DNA of 64,000 nt from Auriscalpium vulgare. Lineage: Eukaryota; Basidiomycota; Agaricomycetes; Russulales; Auriscalpiaceae. Below are positions 35,529 through 46,221 of the stretch, one piece after another (the first letter of the stretch is position 1; each line of letters begins with the position of its first letter). The stretch covers positions 31,259-95,258 of the forward strand of contig JAHBBC010000058.1 of NCBI GenBank assembly GCA_019915015.1, in the 5' to 3' direction. The notes under the pieces are model-generated. The model was not told the DNA's origin. It did not search any database and worked only from the letters and a program-made list of their open reading frames with translations. A program made the translations under genes and the position numbers.

Positions 35529-38500
35529 CTAGAGCCGAAAATCCCTGCGCTCGCCGGCGCTCTGAACGATGCGACGCGAGCCTCGCTCTACTGTCGGGAC
35601 GGTCGCCGTCGCTTGAGTGTTGGGATCGGTGATCGTGATGGTCTGTCGCTCATCGACAAAGTTGCGGACTATACTCCCAGTGAGGACGTCGAAGGGCCTC
35701 CCTAGCAGGATGTCGTAGGCCGGAGAACGTATGACGTGTATCTGTACGTAGAGCGTGATGTCGCCTAGCTTTAGCGCTACGTTGCGGGCTAGTCCGAGGG
35801 ATTTGTCAATCGAGCCGTTGGCGGAAAGCATGTCCAGTGTGATCGCGGGATCATATGCCAGGCCGAGAAAATGACAAACGTCTTCGGACATGGAGATGAC
35901 CTGCGACCCTGGATCCAGGATAGCCTCAATGTGCGCTTGGTTATCCACCAAGGGCAGGACCGCTCGCAATGCCGATGACTCTTTTGCGACCACCAGCGGG
36001 GCCGGTTTCTCGGCCGAGGCACTCATCAACGTCAGCATCGGGTCGGAGAGCACCAGCGACCCGCGAGGCGGCACCGCTGGCTGGCTCTGTATGGCCTGCA
36101 AGAACGACGACGGCATGTGCGAGGTGTATCCCCGCGCTCGATCTCTCTCCTGCTCGCGCTCTTCCTCGTACAAGTCGCCGGGTAGGTCCGACCACTCCTT
36201 GGTAGGCCCTTCCCCTTCCGCTACGACCGTGTGTAGGACCGCTACTGGGGAGTCCCCGCTGGACAGTACCGGGGCCGCTATGCGTCGCGGGGTGATAGCG
36301 TATCGCAACTGGGAACGTACTTCTGGCGCCAGCGACAGTAACTCGCTCTGTGTCAGAGTGACGGAAGTCTCCATCGCGCGGCCGTAGACTTCCTTCGCGA
36401 CTTCCTCACTATGGATGGGCGTGTCCTTGGTATAGGCGGCGACTGGTTTCTTCCCTTTGTCTGGTCGGGACGCGTCCCCGACGGGTATGTAGGTTGCGTC
36501 GGGTACGGAGGCGAAAGGATGGATGGGTTCCGGCTCTATCTCCTCGGGGTCCTTCTCGACTGTCGGCTCACCCTCGCTCTCTTCCCTCGCCGCTTCCGCA
36601 TCCTCTGGACCTTCGGGCACCGCGAACGTAACCTTCGGCCGCTTTGCCGTGAATTTCGACGGAGATATGACCACCTCAGGGACTAGCCTCTTGGATCGCA
36701 CTCTCTCCCCGGGCAGCGGACCGATTGGTGGCGGTAACTCTCCGTTGCGAATCGCTGCCTCCCTTCGGGCCCGGCCGGCGTTCCGCTGCTCCTTCATGAG
36801 GGTTAATACCGCCATCTCTTGACGCAACTCCTCGAGTCGCTCGTCGTCCGTCAACGGCGGGATTAACTGGATGAGCCCGGCGACCGGCTGGTCGCGCGCA
36901 GGTCGGAGCGGGTAGTCGGTGACGGCGATGGGACCTGTCGATGCCAACATCATTGTTTCCGTCGCGTTGCCCGCGACTCTGGCCGCGACGTCGGCGCGCA
37001 GCCCGGACGGGTCCGTGCGATAATATTCGTCTACCCTCGCTTGAATCGGGCCTGGCCCAAATGGCACTGGCCTGCCGCTCTTGAGTACCACCTGGTTCAT
37101 CTCGTTGCGTACCACCCGCCCCGTCGCTATGTAGTCTTGCAGGACGAGGCATTCGCGGATGAAGTGCTCGGGACCGTTGCAGAACGAGCACCTGGCGCCA
37201 TCCTGTCCCGGGGCCGGGCGAGGACGATCGAAACGAGCGGCCGACGCCATCATCGGGCCCGGTGGCCCGCGCGTGTACGCCGACGGCTGCGGGCCTGCGT
37301 TACTCATCCCCATCGCATCGGCTCTCCCCGCGCTATACGCTTTCGCGATCTGCTCGGCCGCCTTCTCCATCAGAGCGGCAAACTGCTCGACCTTGATCGC
37401 AGGTTCTTCCGCCTTGACGGCCACGGGTTGGGACAAGTCGGCCAGACCCGCGGGGACGCTGAGCCCTGCCGATCGCGGGGTGCTCGACGTGCCGTGCAGC
37501 ACGTACCGCGCCGCTTCCACTATTTGGTCCATCGGGTACGGGCCGTCGCGATCGTGGTCGGGATACTTCAGCTGCAGCCGCTGCTCTATCCTATCTTGCA
37601 GTCCCTTCTGAAATCCACGCAAGAAAGTGTAATCGCGGTCGCGCTCGGAGATACGCTGCCGCCCTATAAGAAACTGGGAGATCGCGTAGAAACCGCGATA
37701 GTATTCCCCAACGTCGCCAATGGTCGTGACGCCTCGGCGGGCTGTCTCGGCGACGAGCTGATCGAGGTCGCCCATCGTGTATTTGCGCTCCTCGTCCGCT
37801 CCGGGGTATAGCGCTATGATCGCGGTCACGAACTCTTCGAACGTCGCATTGCCCGCGTACTGGGGTCGGCTTTGCCACTGGTCTGCTGTAAGGACGTCCA
37901 GGTATCGCGTGGCGTGCTCCTTCTTCTCCTGGTCCTGGCCGTCCTCGATACCCGCCCGCGTGAACAAGTGCCTCAACTCCGCGAAATAGCGTTGCAGCTC
38001 GCGCGGCTTAAGATTGTCGAACTTAGGGGCTTGGCGGTCGCCACGGGTAGGCATCGGAGTGGCCATGGTCGTGCGACGGGGTAAACGCGATAACGGAGTA
38101 CTGGATTGCGATGTGGGAGAAACTGGTCGGGAAACCTGTGCGGCCGCTCCACGCCCGTCTCCTGATAACCCTCCGTGCGTTCCGACGTTTCCGCGGTCGG
38201 AAGCCAAGCGGTCGCTGTCGGAAGGCACCTGTGCCTCGTCTCGGTCCTCATCAATCAGCGCAGCCACTTCGGGCTCCGATTCCGACGGGGTAAGCTCCGG
38301 CGACGACCATTGTCGCATCGCTCCGCCAGTCAGCAACTCGATCGACGCCTCATTGACGTCCAGGAGCTCCTGATGGAGGGACCGTCTACCATCCCAACCG
38401 TGCTCCGACTCCTCCGATTGGACAGGGCCTGCCTCCGCGTTTTGATCGCCGGGAGCCTCGCCCGCAGCATCCCCGTCGTTCTCGGGTGCTGCGTCCGACA

Positions 38501-38711
38501 CACCCGATGCCTCGCCGTCGTCGTTTTCGTTGTCGCCCTCGGCGCCTTCAGCGCTGGAAGTCGCGCGCTCTTCGTCCGACGCCCCACCTTCCGACGATGC
38601 GAGGTGTCCTGGCATGGACTCCGCCCGCTGACTGGTCGAGTACTCCGACGGGGCCGATCGGGGCGGTGCGCGTCGAGTGGGCTCTACGATAACCCTCGCC
38701 TTTGGTGCCAT
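35529..38711 (-). CDS. gag: Ty3/Gypsy Gag-protease polyprotein, 1,060 residues, intact
   Basis: Starts at an ATG at 38711. The first 200 residues are acidic and low-complexity. A retrotransposon Gag capsid-like region follows (TADQWQSRPQYAGNATFEEF, YYRGFYAISQFL, then RDYTFLRGFQKG). A CCHC zinc knuckle (CSFCNGPEHFIREC) lies near residues 507-520, around 37190-37150. The C-terminal aspartic-protease-like domain has DPGSQVISMS near 35925-35900, with Pro in place of the usual Ser/Thr of D-S/T-G, and the second conserved block YDILLGRPF. The stop at 35529 precedes the Pol ORF by a few bases, in another frame. Gag forms the particle that packages element RNA. Confidence 0.85.
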   Translation of the reverse strand: MAPKARVIVEPTRRAPPRSAPSEYSTSQRAESMPGHLASSEGGASDEERATSSAEGAEGDNENDDGEASGVSDAAPENDGDAAGEAPGDQNAEAGPVQSEESEHGWDGRRSLHQELLDVNEASIELLTGGAMRQWSSPELTPSESEPEVAALIDEDRDEAQVPSDSDRLASDRGNVGTHGGLSGDGRGAAAQVSRPVSPTSQSSTPLSRLPRRTTMATPMPTRGDRQAPKFDNLKPRELQRYFAELRHLFTRAGIEDGQDQEKKEHATRYLDVLTADQWQSRPQYAGNATFEEFVTAIIALYPGADEERKYTMGDLDQLVAETARRGVTTIGDVGEYYRGFYAISQFLIGRQRISERDRDYTFLRGFQKGLQDRIEQRLQLKYPDHDRDGPYPMDQIVEAARYVLHGTSSTPRSAGLSVPAGLADLSQPVAVKAEEPAIKVEQFAALMEKAAEQIAKAYSAGRADAMGMSNAGPQPSAYTRGPPGPMMASAARFDRPRPAPGQDGARCSFCNGPEHFIRECLVLQDYIATGRVVRNEMNQVVLKSGRPVPFGPGPIQARVDEYYRTDPSGLRADVAARVAGNATETMMLASTGPIAVTDYPLRPARDQPVAGLIQLIPPLTDDERLEELRQEMAVLTLMKEQRNAGRARREAAIRNGELPPPIGPLPGERVRSKRLVPEVVISPSKFTAKRPKVTFAVPEGPEDAEAAREESEGEPTVEKDPEEIEPEPIHPFASVPDATYIPVGDASRPDKGKKPVAAYTKDTPIHSEEVAKEVYGRAMETSVTLTQSELLSLAPEVRSQLRYAITPRRIAAPVLSSGDSPVAVLHTVVAEGEGPTKEWSDLPGDLYEEEREQERDRARGYTSHMPSSFLQAIQSQPAVPPRGSLVLSDPMLTLMSASAEKPAPLVVAKESSALRAVLPLVDNQAHIEAILDPGSQVISMSEDVCHFLGLAYDPAITLDMLSANGSIDKSLGLARNVALKLGDITLYVQIHVIRSPAYDILLGRPFDVLTGSIVRNFVDERQTITITDPNTQATATVPTVERGSRRIVQSAGERRDFRL

Positions 38712-39448
38712 CGGGTTGCTGAGCGGTTGACACTAGCCCCCTCGCGGTGGGCTCCACAAATGATGAGATGTACCCTGGGGGAGGCCCCGGGAACGTCGAT
38801 AGAAATGGAGGGAGCGAGCAGCCAACCGCTGGCCCAAGAGGTGGTGGGTCGGAGGAAGAAACCCAAGATCGCGACCGTGCCCGACCACAAACCACCCAGG
38901 ACCCCGCGGGTCCTGCCCTCGTCCTGCGGCCCTCTCCCTCTCTCTCTCTCCGCTCCCGTCCGACCGTCGCACGTTGCGTCTCTTCCCACACTATTCGGTG
39001 CGACCCTCCCGTCTGTCGTCGCGGTCCGTCCTAGTTGCGGAGTCGCCCTTGCCGTCCGACCGTCCGTCTTGTGTCCCCGCGCTTGTACCGTCCGAGTCGC
39101 TATCCTGTAATATAAACGTCAGTCATAAAACCTACCACACTGTATCACTCCAGTCTGTGGTTGAGTCGGGGCAGCGTAGCCCGTGGTATCGCAAAGGTGG
39201 CGCGACCCGGATGTCGCTACGGCTTCCTGGTTTAAGGCATCGTGTCGGGCTGGTCTGGCGGTGTCGCGTCGTGCGGTGCTCTCTGTGAAGCAGGAACGAA
39301 AGGTGTAGTCTCGGGTGTAGGCCCAAGGTCCAAAAGTGTCCCTACAACAAGTCGAATCGCGTCTATATACCGCTGCTTCGTCAGCTCTTCCCACGCGTCT
39401 GCGCTCCTACGCGTCCTACCGAGTTCCGCGCCCGACCGTTCCGACTCC
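38712..39448. other. GC-rich spacer upstream of gag, possible 5' LTR remnant
   Basis: A GC-rich stretch with no convincing coding frame. Its content does not match the AT-rich DNA downstream of pol, so it is not an obvious LTR partner. The segment around 39100-39130 is locally AT-rich (TTTATATTAC on the minus strand). Confidence 0.35.
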
Positions 39449-40485
39449 CTACCTCGGCTCTCCGACTCCTCCCCAGACGCTCGCTCGCTTTGTGCTGTCC
39501 CGTGGTCGTGCCGGTGCCGCGACGCCTGTGGGGCGTCTCGGGGTGTGTGTCTTGGTGTAGCGGTGTGATTGGTCCGTTTCGGTGCCTGTAGCGCTGCGGG
39601 TCCCATCAGCGCCATGAAGGTAGAGTTCTTGAACATTCGGCCAGGTGATTCGAGGGAGATGAAAGTCTATGAGGGTGCCCACGCGCTCTCCTGAAAGCCA
39701 AATGATGATCGTATTGGTCCAACCAGCTACGGGGAGAGGGATTGCTTCCCAGCCATGACCCGCATGAGTTGCGAGAAATACCACGAAAGCCATCCACTCG
39801 TGCATAGAACGACGAATGATCGAGAGTTGTTTCTTGAGGTCGCCTTTAACCGCTGGCTCTCGGGTCATGGCAGGGATACGTAGTGGAGCCGCATCGTAAC
39901 CCAAGTACTTCTGCATGGCCTCTCCGATCTGCATCATATGGCCTGTGTACTCCGTTAACCACGATAAGGCCTTCGGAGCGCATTGATACCGGTCGTTGCC
40001 GACACGTACGAAGCCGTTCCCGTCCGCTTCATCGTTATACACCCACTCGTCGTTGGTGCTATCGTTGGGCAGCGGGCGATAAGCCAGCCAAGGTCGTTTG
40101 TAATCCCACCATTCGATGGGAATGTCTGGACCGTCCGATCGATAACGAAATGGGGAGTCGCGTGTAAAGCAGTTCGTGAAGGTAAGGGCACCGGCGAGCG
40201 TCCGCACGGCGTTGGATCCATTCCGAATCCCACCCATTGAACTCCTGGAACTGAAGACGTGTATACTTCGGCGAGATATCCTCCGGACGTCACTATGCTG
40301 TATGGCTTGACCGATTCATCGTAAACTGCCTTGGGGTCTCCGGCGCGCCGTCGACGCGCAATGTCTCGCAGTTTCCCTGCCGGCGGGGGCGTGGGAGCGG
40401 CTTCCGCTCCCCAACCATACGATGGTTGTGCCCACGACGACATTTGCGTTTGACGGGGTAGAGGCGAGGTGATGGTTCGAGACAA
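39449..40485 (-). pseudogene. unrecognised GC-rich ORF between two retrotransposons, one frameshift
   Basis: Two minus-strand frames (40485-39955 and 40237-39449) join near 40235 with a 1-nt shift. The product has a proline-rich start, YDESVKPYSIVTSGGYLAEV, then AGALTFTNCFTRDSPFRY, YKRPWLAYRPLP, RYQCAPKALSWLTEYT and a long alpha-helical-looking stretch ending in basic, Pro/Thr-rich sequence. I recall similar anonymous proteins next to transposable elements in Agaricomycetes but cannot name a domain. Composition matches the Gypsy element beside it, so it may have moved with it. Confidence 0.45.
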
Positions 40486-40676
40486 AGAAGAGGGACCCGA
40501 GTCGTCCGTTCTCCGTCTAAGCGCGCCTCGAGGCGGTGGCGCCCGGCGGGGTCACGTGCTGCAGTCGCGTCGCGTAGAATAAGTAAGATAGAATTAAAAA
40601 GGCGGTGCTCTCAGCGATGAATAGTACATCAAGAAATAAAATCAGAAGAAATTATATACATGGAGGCGATCCTGCT
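40486..40676. other. junction between the unrecognised ORF and the second retrotransposon
   Basis: Composition changes here from GC-rich to AT-rich within about 100 bp. A composite insertion boundary is likely; no LTR or target-site duplication was recognised. Confidence 0.3.
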
Positions 40677-43600
40677 TCATCGTTTAGCAGGACCTGCCAA
40701 GCCCGCGTCCCGTCGGTAAGAGAATAATCGTTGGGGTGCGTTCCGTAAATCCGTGGCGGTTGCCCATGAGTCGTATAGCGGCGAATACCCCTCCCAACGA
40801 ATGAGGTAGAGCATCTGCTTCCTGCGCTTATCGTAACGATGACCGACAATCTTATCGACATGATATTCTTCAGAAGCTGGCTTGTCTGAACGGGTGTCTG
40901 GTAACACAGTGCGATGCCCGAATTCGGGATCTGATGGTCTGTACAGACGCAAATGTTCGAGATTAAGGACATTGGAGCCAGGGTAATTGTCGGGAAGTCG
41001 GAGACGGTAGACTTTGGGGTTAATACGCTCCTGAACTTCGAATGGACCAACTGCACGCTGTACTAGCTTGCTCCCTTCCCTTTACTTTCCAACCATTCCA
41101 AAGAATGAGGATTCACCAGGACTTGATCTCCGACCTTGAATTCTAACTCTCGTCTACCCTTGTTGTAGGATTCGCTCTGTTTCAACTGAGCTCGCGCGAG
41201 AGCCATCCTCGCGCTTTCCCTATGGTATTGCATGAGTCGCACGAAATCATCGGATCGGTCATTCAATAACGCGTCCTGCGGAGCGGCTTCCGCTCCTTCT
41301 GCCTGCGCAAAATCTAAGCTGGATTTGGGTTGGAACCCATAGAGTACGAAATGAGGACTCATCCCCGTGGACGAATGGGAAGATTATTATAAGCGTGTTC
41401 AAGCAGCGGCAACCATTCGGCCCAACTCGTCTTGTCCGTAGCGACATAGGCGCGTAGCATGATCTCCAGCTTCTGATTTACGATTTCCGTCTGTCCATCG
41501 TGCTGAGGATGATGCGAGGATGATAGAGACATTCTAGTTTTGAGCGCTTTCGACACCCTTTCCAGAAGTCAGAAGTCCACCTAGGATCACGATCGGAAAC
41601 TATGTTATCGGGCACGCCGAACCTGCAGATGACATGATTGACAAAAAGCTTCGCGAATCCTTCGGCTGTTAGGCCAGTTGTAGTAGGGATAAACTGCGCA
41701 TGTTTTGACATTCGATCGACTGTAACCAGGACAGCATTGAACTCTAGCGACCAAGTAGGCCAGTCACTAAATCCAGCGATACAGATTCGTAGGGGCGTCG
41801 CGGAACTGGATTCGGAATCAAACGGCCGAACTTAGTAAAGTTCCTGTGCTTGATTTTCTGGCATACATCGCAGGTGTCACAGAACCGTTGTACGTCTTTC
41901 TTCATTGAAGGCCAAAAAATTTTCCGCTCATGAGCTGCCATAGCTTCTCTGCGCCGGCATGAGCCGATTCGAATGGAGATTCATGAGCTTGAAGGAGCAG
42001 ACTGGCTCGCAGGGATTTGGGAACACAAAGCCGGGGTTGGAAATCCGCATCTCTAAAGTATAGCAGTCCTTTCTCGTCCTTGAAATATCGCTGTCCCGCA
42101 TCCCAAGAATCCGGAGAAGTACTAGTACTTTCCCATCTCTGCTTGAAAGCGGCATCCGCTTTATATCCTTGCAGAAAGGATTGCAGATAACTCTTATCCA
42201 TGTGGACATGAATAGTAGGAGGAGGATTTGCGGCTTCCCAGGCTCGCTGCTTGTCGTACAGATCGATATGCTCTGACAGGTCAGACGCCCTGATCTCTCC
42301 TGTGTCGGCTTCCAACGATGGCTCCCCCGAGATGTAGTCCTTCGTTGCGCGTTCCGAATCTAGGTTCTTACTAGCCGTCTTGTAGGAACGGGTCGTAACT
42401 TGGAAACAATGATGTGGCGGATTAAACAAGCCGTCGTTCCAGTCCGTTAATACCAATTGTACGGACTTCTCTAATTCTCCTACGGAGTTGCCCCTCAGAG
42501 GAGACTCGGACAACTTGGCGAGCGTTAGAGCGGGTGAGTCTTCGTCGTTAGGAGTTACATAACTGGGCACGCCTTCGAGCAAGCGAGAGATGGGATCCAC
42601 ATTGGAGTGTACCCTACCCGGACGATGAATGATCTCCAGGCCCGGAGCGTAAGCCGAGAAGACAGTTCCCCAAGCTCCCAGTCGTCGATTATTGTTTTCA
42701 TACGTCTTTGCCCATTGAAGAGCCGCGTGATCAGTGACGAGTAAGATACGTTCGCCTTCGATGAACGGCTGGAATTTTACGAGCCCTTCTTTAGCGGCTA
42801 GAGCCTCCCTCTCCGTTGCAGAATAATTCCTTTCCGCTGGTTTGAAAGTTCGACTCCAATATCCTACTACCCTTTCGACTTGTACGGTCGTATCCTCGAA
42901 AGAGCTTCCCCAGGAGCTCTCGTAATCACAGTCAATAATCTTGCTCGATAAAGTGGTCGTGAGCTTGGGAACCGGCTTCCCCAACTCGTATGCCCGACGG
43001 ACACGCTCATAAGTCCTCGTTCCTTTCAGATCTTTCAAGGCCATTATTTGCACTTGTTGCAAAGTAACTCCTAGACCGTCTCCGGAAGCATCCGTATACA
43101 ACCGATAGGGCTTCCCCATCTCCGGATGCGCCAGTACCGGAGCACGAGATAGAGCTTTCTTGATCTCTTCGAAGGCTCTTTCGTGTTCGGCACGCCAATT
43201 CCATGCAGCTCCCTTCCGGGTCAGCGAGAATAGAGGAGTTGCAAGTGTAGCGTAGTGTGGTATGAACGCTGAAAAATACACCGCCATCCCCAGGAACGTG
43301 CGTAATTCGGCCACCTTAGTAGGCCTCGGCATCTTCAAGATGGCTTCCACCTTTTGTTTGTGCGTCGACAAACCTAACCGAGAGACTTTGTGTCCGAGTA
43401 GAATGATGGAAAAAGATAGAAGATGACATTTCTTCGGAGATAATGTAATTCCTGATTTCTCAATGGCTCCGAGTACTTTGTCCAAATGTTCAATGTGTTC
43501 TTCATAGCTCCTCGAATAAACCACTATGTCGTCTATGTAGACCAGACAAAACAACCAGAGGTACGGGGACAAGATCTCTTGCATGACGCGTTGGAAGATC

Positions 43601-44199
43601 GAAGGGCCGTTACGTAGTCCGAAGGGCATCCTCAAGAACTGGAAGAGCCCTTTGTGCGTGCGAAAGGCAGTTTTCTCTACATCCTCCGGGGCCATCTCTA
43701 ACTGAGTGAATCCGGCTAGAGCGTCCAGAGATGACAAGACTTGAGATCCTGAGAGTGAAGAAAGAATCTCAGACTGGCGTGGAATAGGAAATTCGTCTGG
43801 GACAGTGACTGCGTTGAGCTTCCGGTAGTCTACACAAAATCTTGGCTTGTTATTTCGGTAGACGATGACGACCGGAGCGCTCCAAGGGCTAACGGATGGT
43901 TCAATGACCCCTTGCTCAAACCACACATTAAGTTGCTCTTCAATAACCATTCGTTTGGCCGGAGAGCTCCCGTACATGGGCACGGCTATAGGCACTTGTC
44001 CGTCCTCGGTACGAATGTGTACCCTCGATTGGTGCTTTCCCAATCTTCCATCAAATCCAAATGCTCGTTGTCTGCGTCGCAGCATTTCCCAAGCTCGTTC
44101 TCTCAGCTCCTCCGGAAGTTGCCCTACATCGAGGAGCTCTTCCATGTCTTGAGATGGCCATATGGTTGGATCGGGCACTTCAGCAGTTTTGGGCCCCAA
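40677..44199 (-). pseudogene. pol: Gypsy Pol: RT, RNase H, integrase, chromodomain (several frameshifts)
   Basis: The frame 44199-41902 has RT (KPRFCVDYRKLN, LVYIDDIVVYSRS) and RNase H (PYRLYTDASGDGLG, LVTDHAALQWA). Integrase continues in pieces: CDTCDVCQKIK zinc finger and ESVSLDLVTGL (41941-41744), VSDRDPRWTSDFW (41711-41478), HHPQHDGQTEIVN (41556-41359), then VGDQVLVNPHSLEW (41362-41063). The chromodomain YHVDKIVGHRYDKRRKQ, LIRWEGYSPLYDSW lies in 40952-40677. At least four frame changes occur. The one near 41905 is at a T-run and is explained by one missing base. Not functional as read. Confidence 0.85.
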
Positions 44200-45250
44200 A
44201 TCTCCTCTTCCTGAGGTTCTGGCTCGACGGCTTCCGTCGGCCTTTCGGGAGCAACCCTGACTTCCGCATCTCTTACTTCAGATTGCAAGTTTAAGTTCGC
44301 GTGTACTAACTGCTTGAGGACGCTTGCGTGATTTGCTAAAGCTTCCGAATTCTCGACACTCCCGGGGGCATCCAGGAATTTAGCAGGGTCGACCAGATGT
44401 CCTACGACTTCTCCTTTCCGCAGCATCTTAGGGTGCGCTGACGTATTCGCTACCGGGATGTACGGAGACGATTGGTTCAAAAGAGTATTGGGAACTACGA
44501 AGACGGGAGCTCTGGACGAAGCTACCATAGATTTCTCTACCATCCAAGTGCGCTCGTCCGTGAAGCTAGCGGAGACTTGTACACGCTTCACTGAATGTGG
44601 GGGAATTTTGACGTCACTAGATACCCGCACGCTTCGTGGACCTTCCGCATCCTTTCTCAAGACTCTGCGCTTCGCCTTGTTCCGACGATGAGCTTTGGCG
44701 AGAATAAAGCGTGCCAGTGGAGCCCCCAGTACCCTTTTCGCTATCCGAGCTTCCTTCCCATTTGACTCTTGAACTCTTTCAGCTAGAACCTCGTATTTCC
44801 GTCCTTCGAAGTATACTCGAGTTCCTGATTCCAAGTTTCGTTCAACAGCCAACTCATAAGCTTGGTGGAAGTCCTCTCCTAATAGAATGGGCACCGACAT
44901 GTTCGATACCACGTACGCCTCGACTTCTAGTTGGAGTTCTCTTCCGTCGACCGTGTGCACGAAAATGGGTAACATCACATATCCATGTAAGGAAGCCTCC
45001 TTAGCTGTCAATTGCACGAGCTTCAACTTCAACCCCTGCCTCAGGGCCGGCGGATTAACTAGCTGATCATAAGTCGATTTGGAGAGGAGAGAGATATCTG
45101 CGCATGAATCTAGTCGTAAATCGCGCAAAGGTCCAGAGGGAATCATGATTCGTCCTCTCATGGACACTACTGACATGTTGAAGAGAGCCGATGCTACGCA
45201 CGGCGGACGATTCCATCCAAGGAAGGTTATAATTGTAACTCAATTTGCAT
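44124..45250 (-). pseudogene. Gypsy protease-like segment, open upstream of the listed ATG
   Basis: The frame from 45176 has RLDSCADISLL where D-S/T-G-A is expected, and VSNMSVPILLGEDF as the second protease block. The frame stays open upstream of 45176 (FLGWNRPPCVASALFNMSVV) to about 45250, so the protein was longer and the visible ATG is not the true start. It ends at 44124 and overlaps the RT frame; a 1-base loss at a TTTGGGG run near 44195 explains the shift. Confidence 0.7.
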
Positions 45251-45293
45251 CACTACATTTGAATGGCAAGTTGTACAATATTCAAATCAATTA

Positions 45294-46221
45294 TTAAAGT
45301 ACTCGCATACAAGCATTCGTTCGTAAAGTCTTACGCTGGTTCGAATTCCGGTTCTCATTTTTATATTTTGACTTGGCCCTTTAATATCTGTGTTACAACG
45401 ACTTTCTATTCTCACAATATCTCAACCGCAGAGGGCACGCATTACAACGTAATATACAAGACCAGGACATGGAGGGCGATCGAGACGATTCCTGGACGTG
45501 AATTAAATATTCGAATTAGAATATTTCATGCGACATCAAAGTATTCACATACAAGCGTCCGTTGGGAAAGTCTTACGCTTCTTGGAATTTTGCTCTTCAA
45601 TTATCTTCTCCAACACGGCAACTTCCTTCAAGAGCCTCTGCTCTCGTTCCAGTGTCATCTGGAAGCGATTTTCCTCCAAGTTGCAGAGGTTCGCGAGATT
45701 CTAAAGCAACACAATATTACACTACGTGGAGGAAGAGACTCGTAAATTCTCACCTTGTTAAAGTACTCGCATACAAGCATTCGTTCGTAAAGTCTTACGC
45801 TGGTTCGAATTCCGGTTCTCATTTTTATATTTTGACTTGGCCCTTTAATATCTGTGTTACAACGACTTTCTATTCTCACAATATCTCAACCGCAGAGGGC
45901 ACGCATTACAACGTAATATACAAGACCAGGACATGGAGGGCGATCGAGACGATTCCTGGACGTGAATTAAAATATTCGAATTAGAATATTTCATGCGACA
46001 TCAAAGTATTCACATACAAGCGTCCGTTGGGAAAGTCTTACGCTTCTTGGAATTTTGCTCTTCAATTATCTTCTCCAACACGGCAACTTCCTTCAAGAGC
46101 CTCTGCTCTCGTTCCAGTGTCATCTGGAAGCGATTTTCCTCAAGTTGCAGAGGTTCGCGAGATTCTAAAGCAACACAATATTACACTACGTGGAGGAAGA
46201 GACTCGTAAATTCTCACCTTG
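45294..46221. repeat. 464-bp tandem duplication (two units)
   Basis: Units 45294-45757 and 45758-46221 are nearly identical, with one base inserted in one copy and one lost in the other. Each contains, on the minus strand, the terminal coiled-coil exon of the adjacent WW-microexon gene. Within each unit the start (aagtactcgcatacaagc) resembles the 3' end of that exon (aagtattcacatacaagc), pointing to an older partial duplication. Confidence 0.9.

Larger units (their letters stand above)
31814..38760 (-). mobile_element. Ty3/Gypsy LTR retrotransposon, nearly intact internal region
   Basis: A GC-rich minus-strand element with a Gag-protease ORF (38711-35529) followed by a reverse transcriptase-RNase H-integrase region (35520-31863). 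Order and motifs are Ty3/Gypsy. No chromodomain is seen at the integrase C-terminus. Its composition contrasts sharply with the AT-rich host DNA. No LTR pair was found by eye. Confidence 0.85.
40677..45250 (-). mobile_element. Ty3/Gypsy chromovirus-type retrotransposon, 5'-truncated (no gag seen)
   Basis: Minus-strand order: protease-like, RT, RNase H, integrase, chromodomain. No Gag or zinc knuckle lies upstream of the protease before the tandem duplication at 45294, so the 5' part is missing. No LTRs identified. A chromodomain normally guides integration to heterochromatin. Confidence 0.85.

Noticed and set aside
32000..39000. Many ORFs over 60 codons on the plus strand and in other minus frames
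   Set aside because: They are by-products of the GC-rich composition antisense to or out of frame with Gag and Pol.
31400..39450. A matched LTR pair for the first Gypsy element
   Set aside because: I compared the AT-rich sequence after pol with the GC-rich sequence before gag and found no shared segment.
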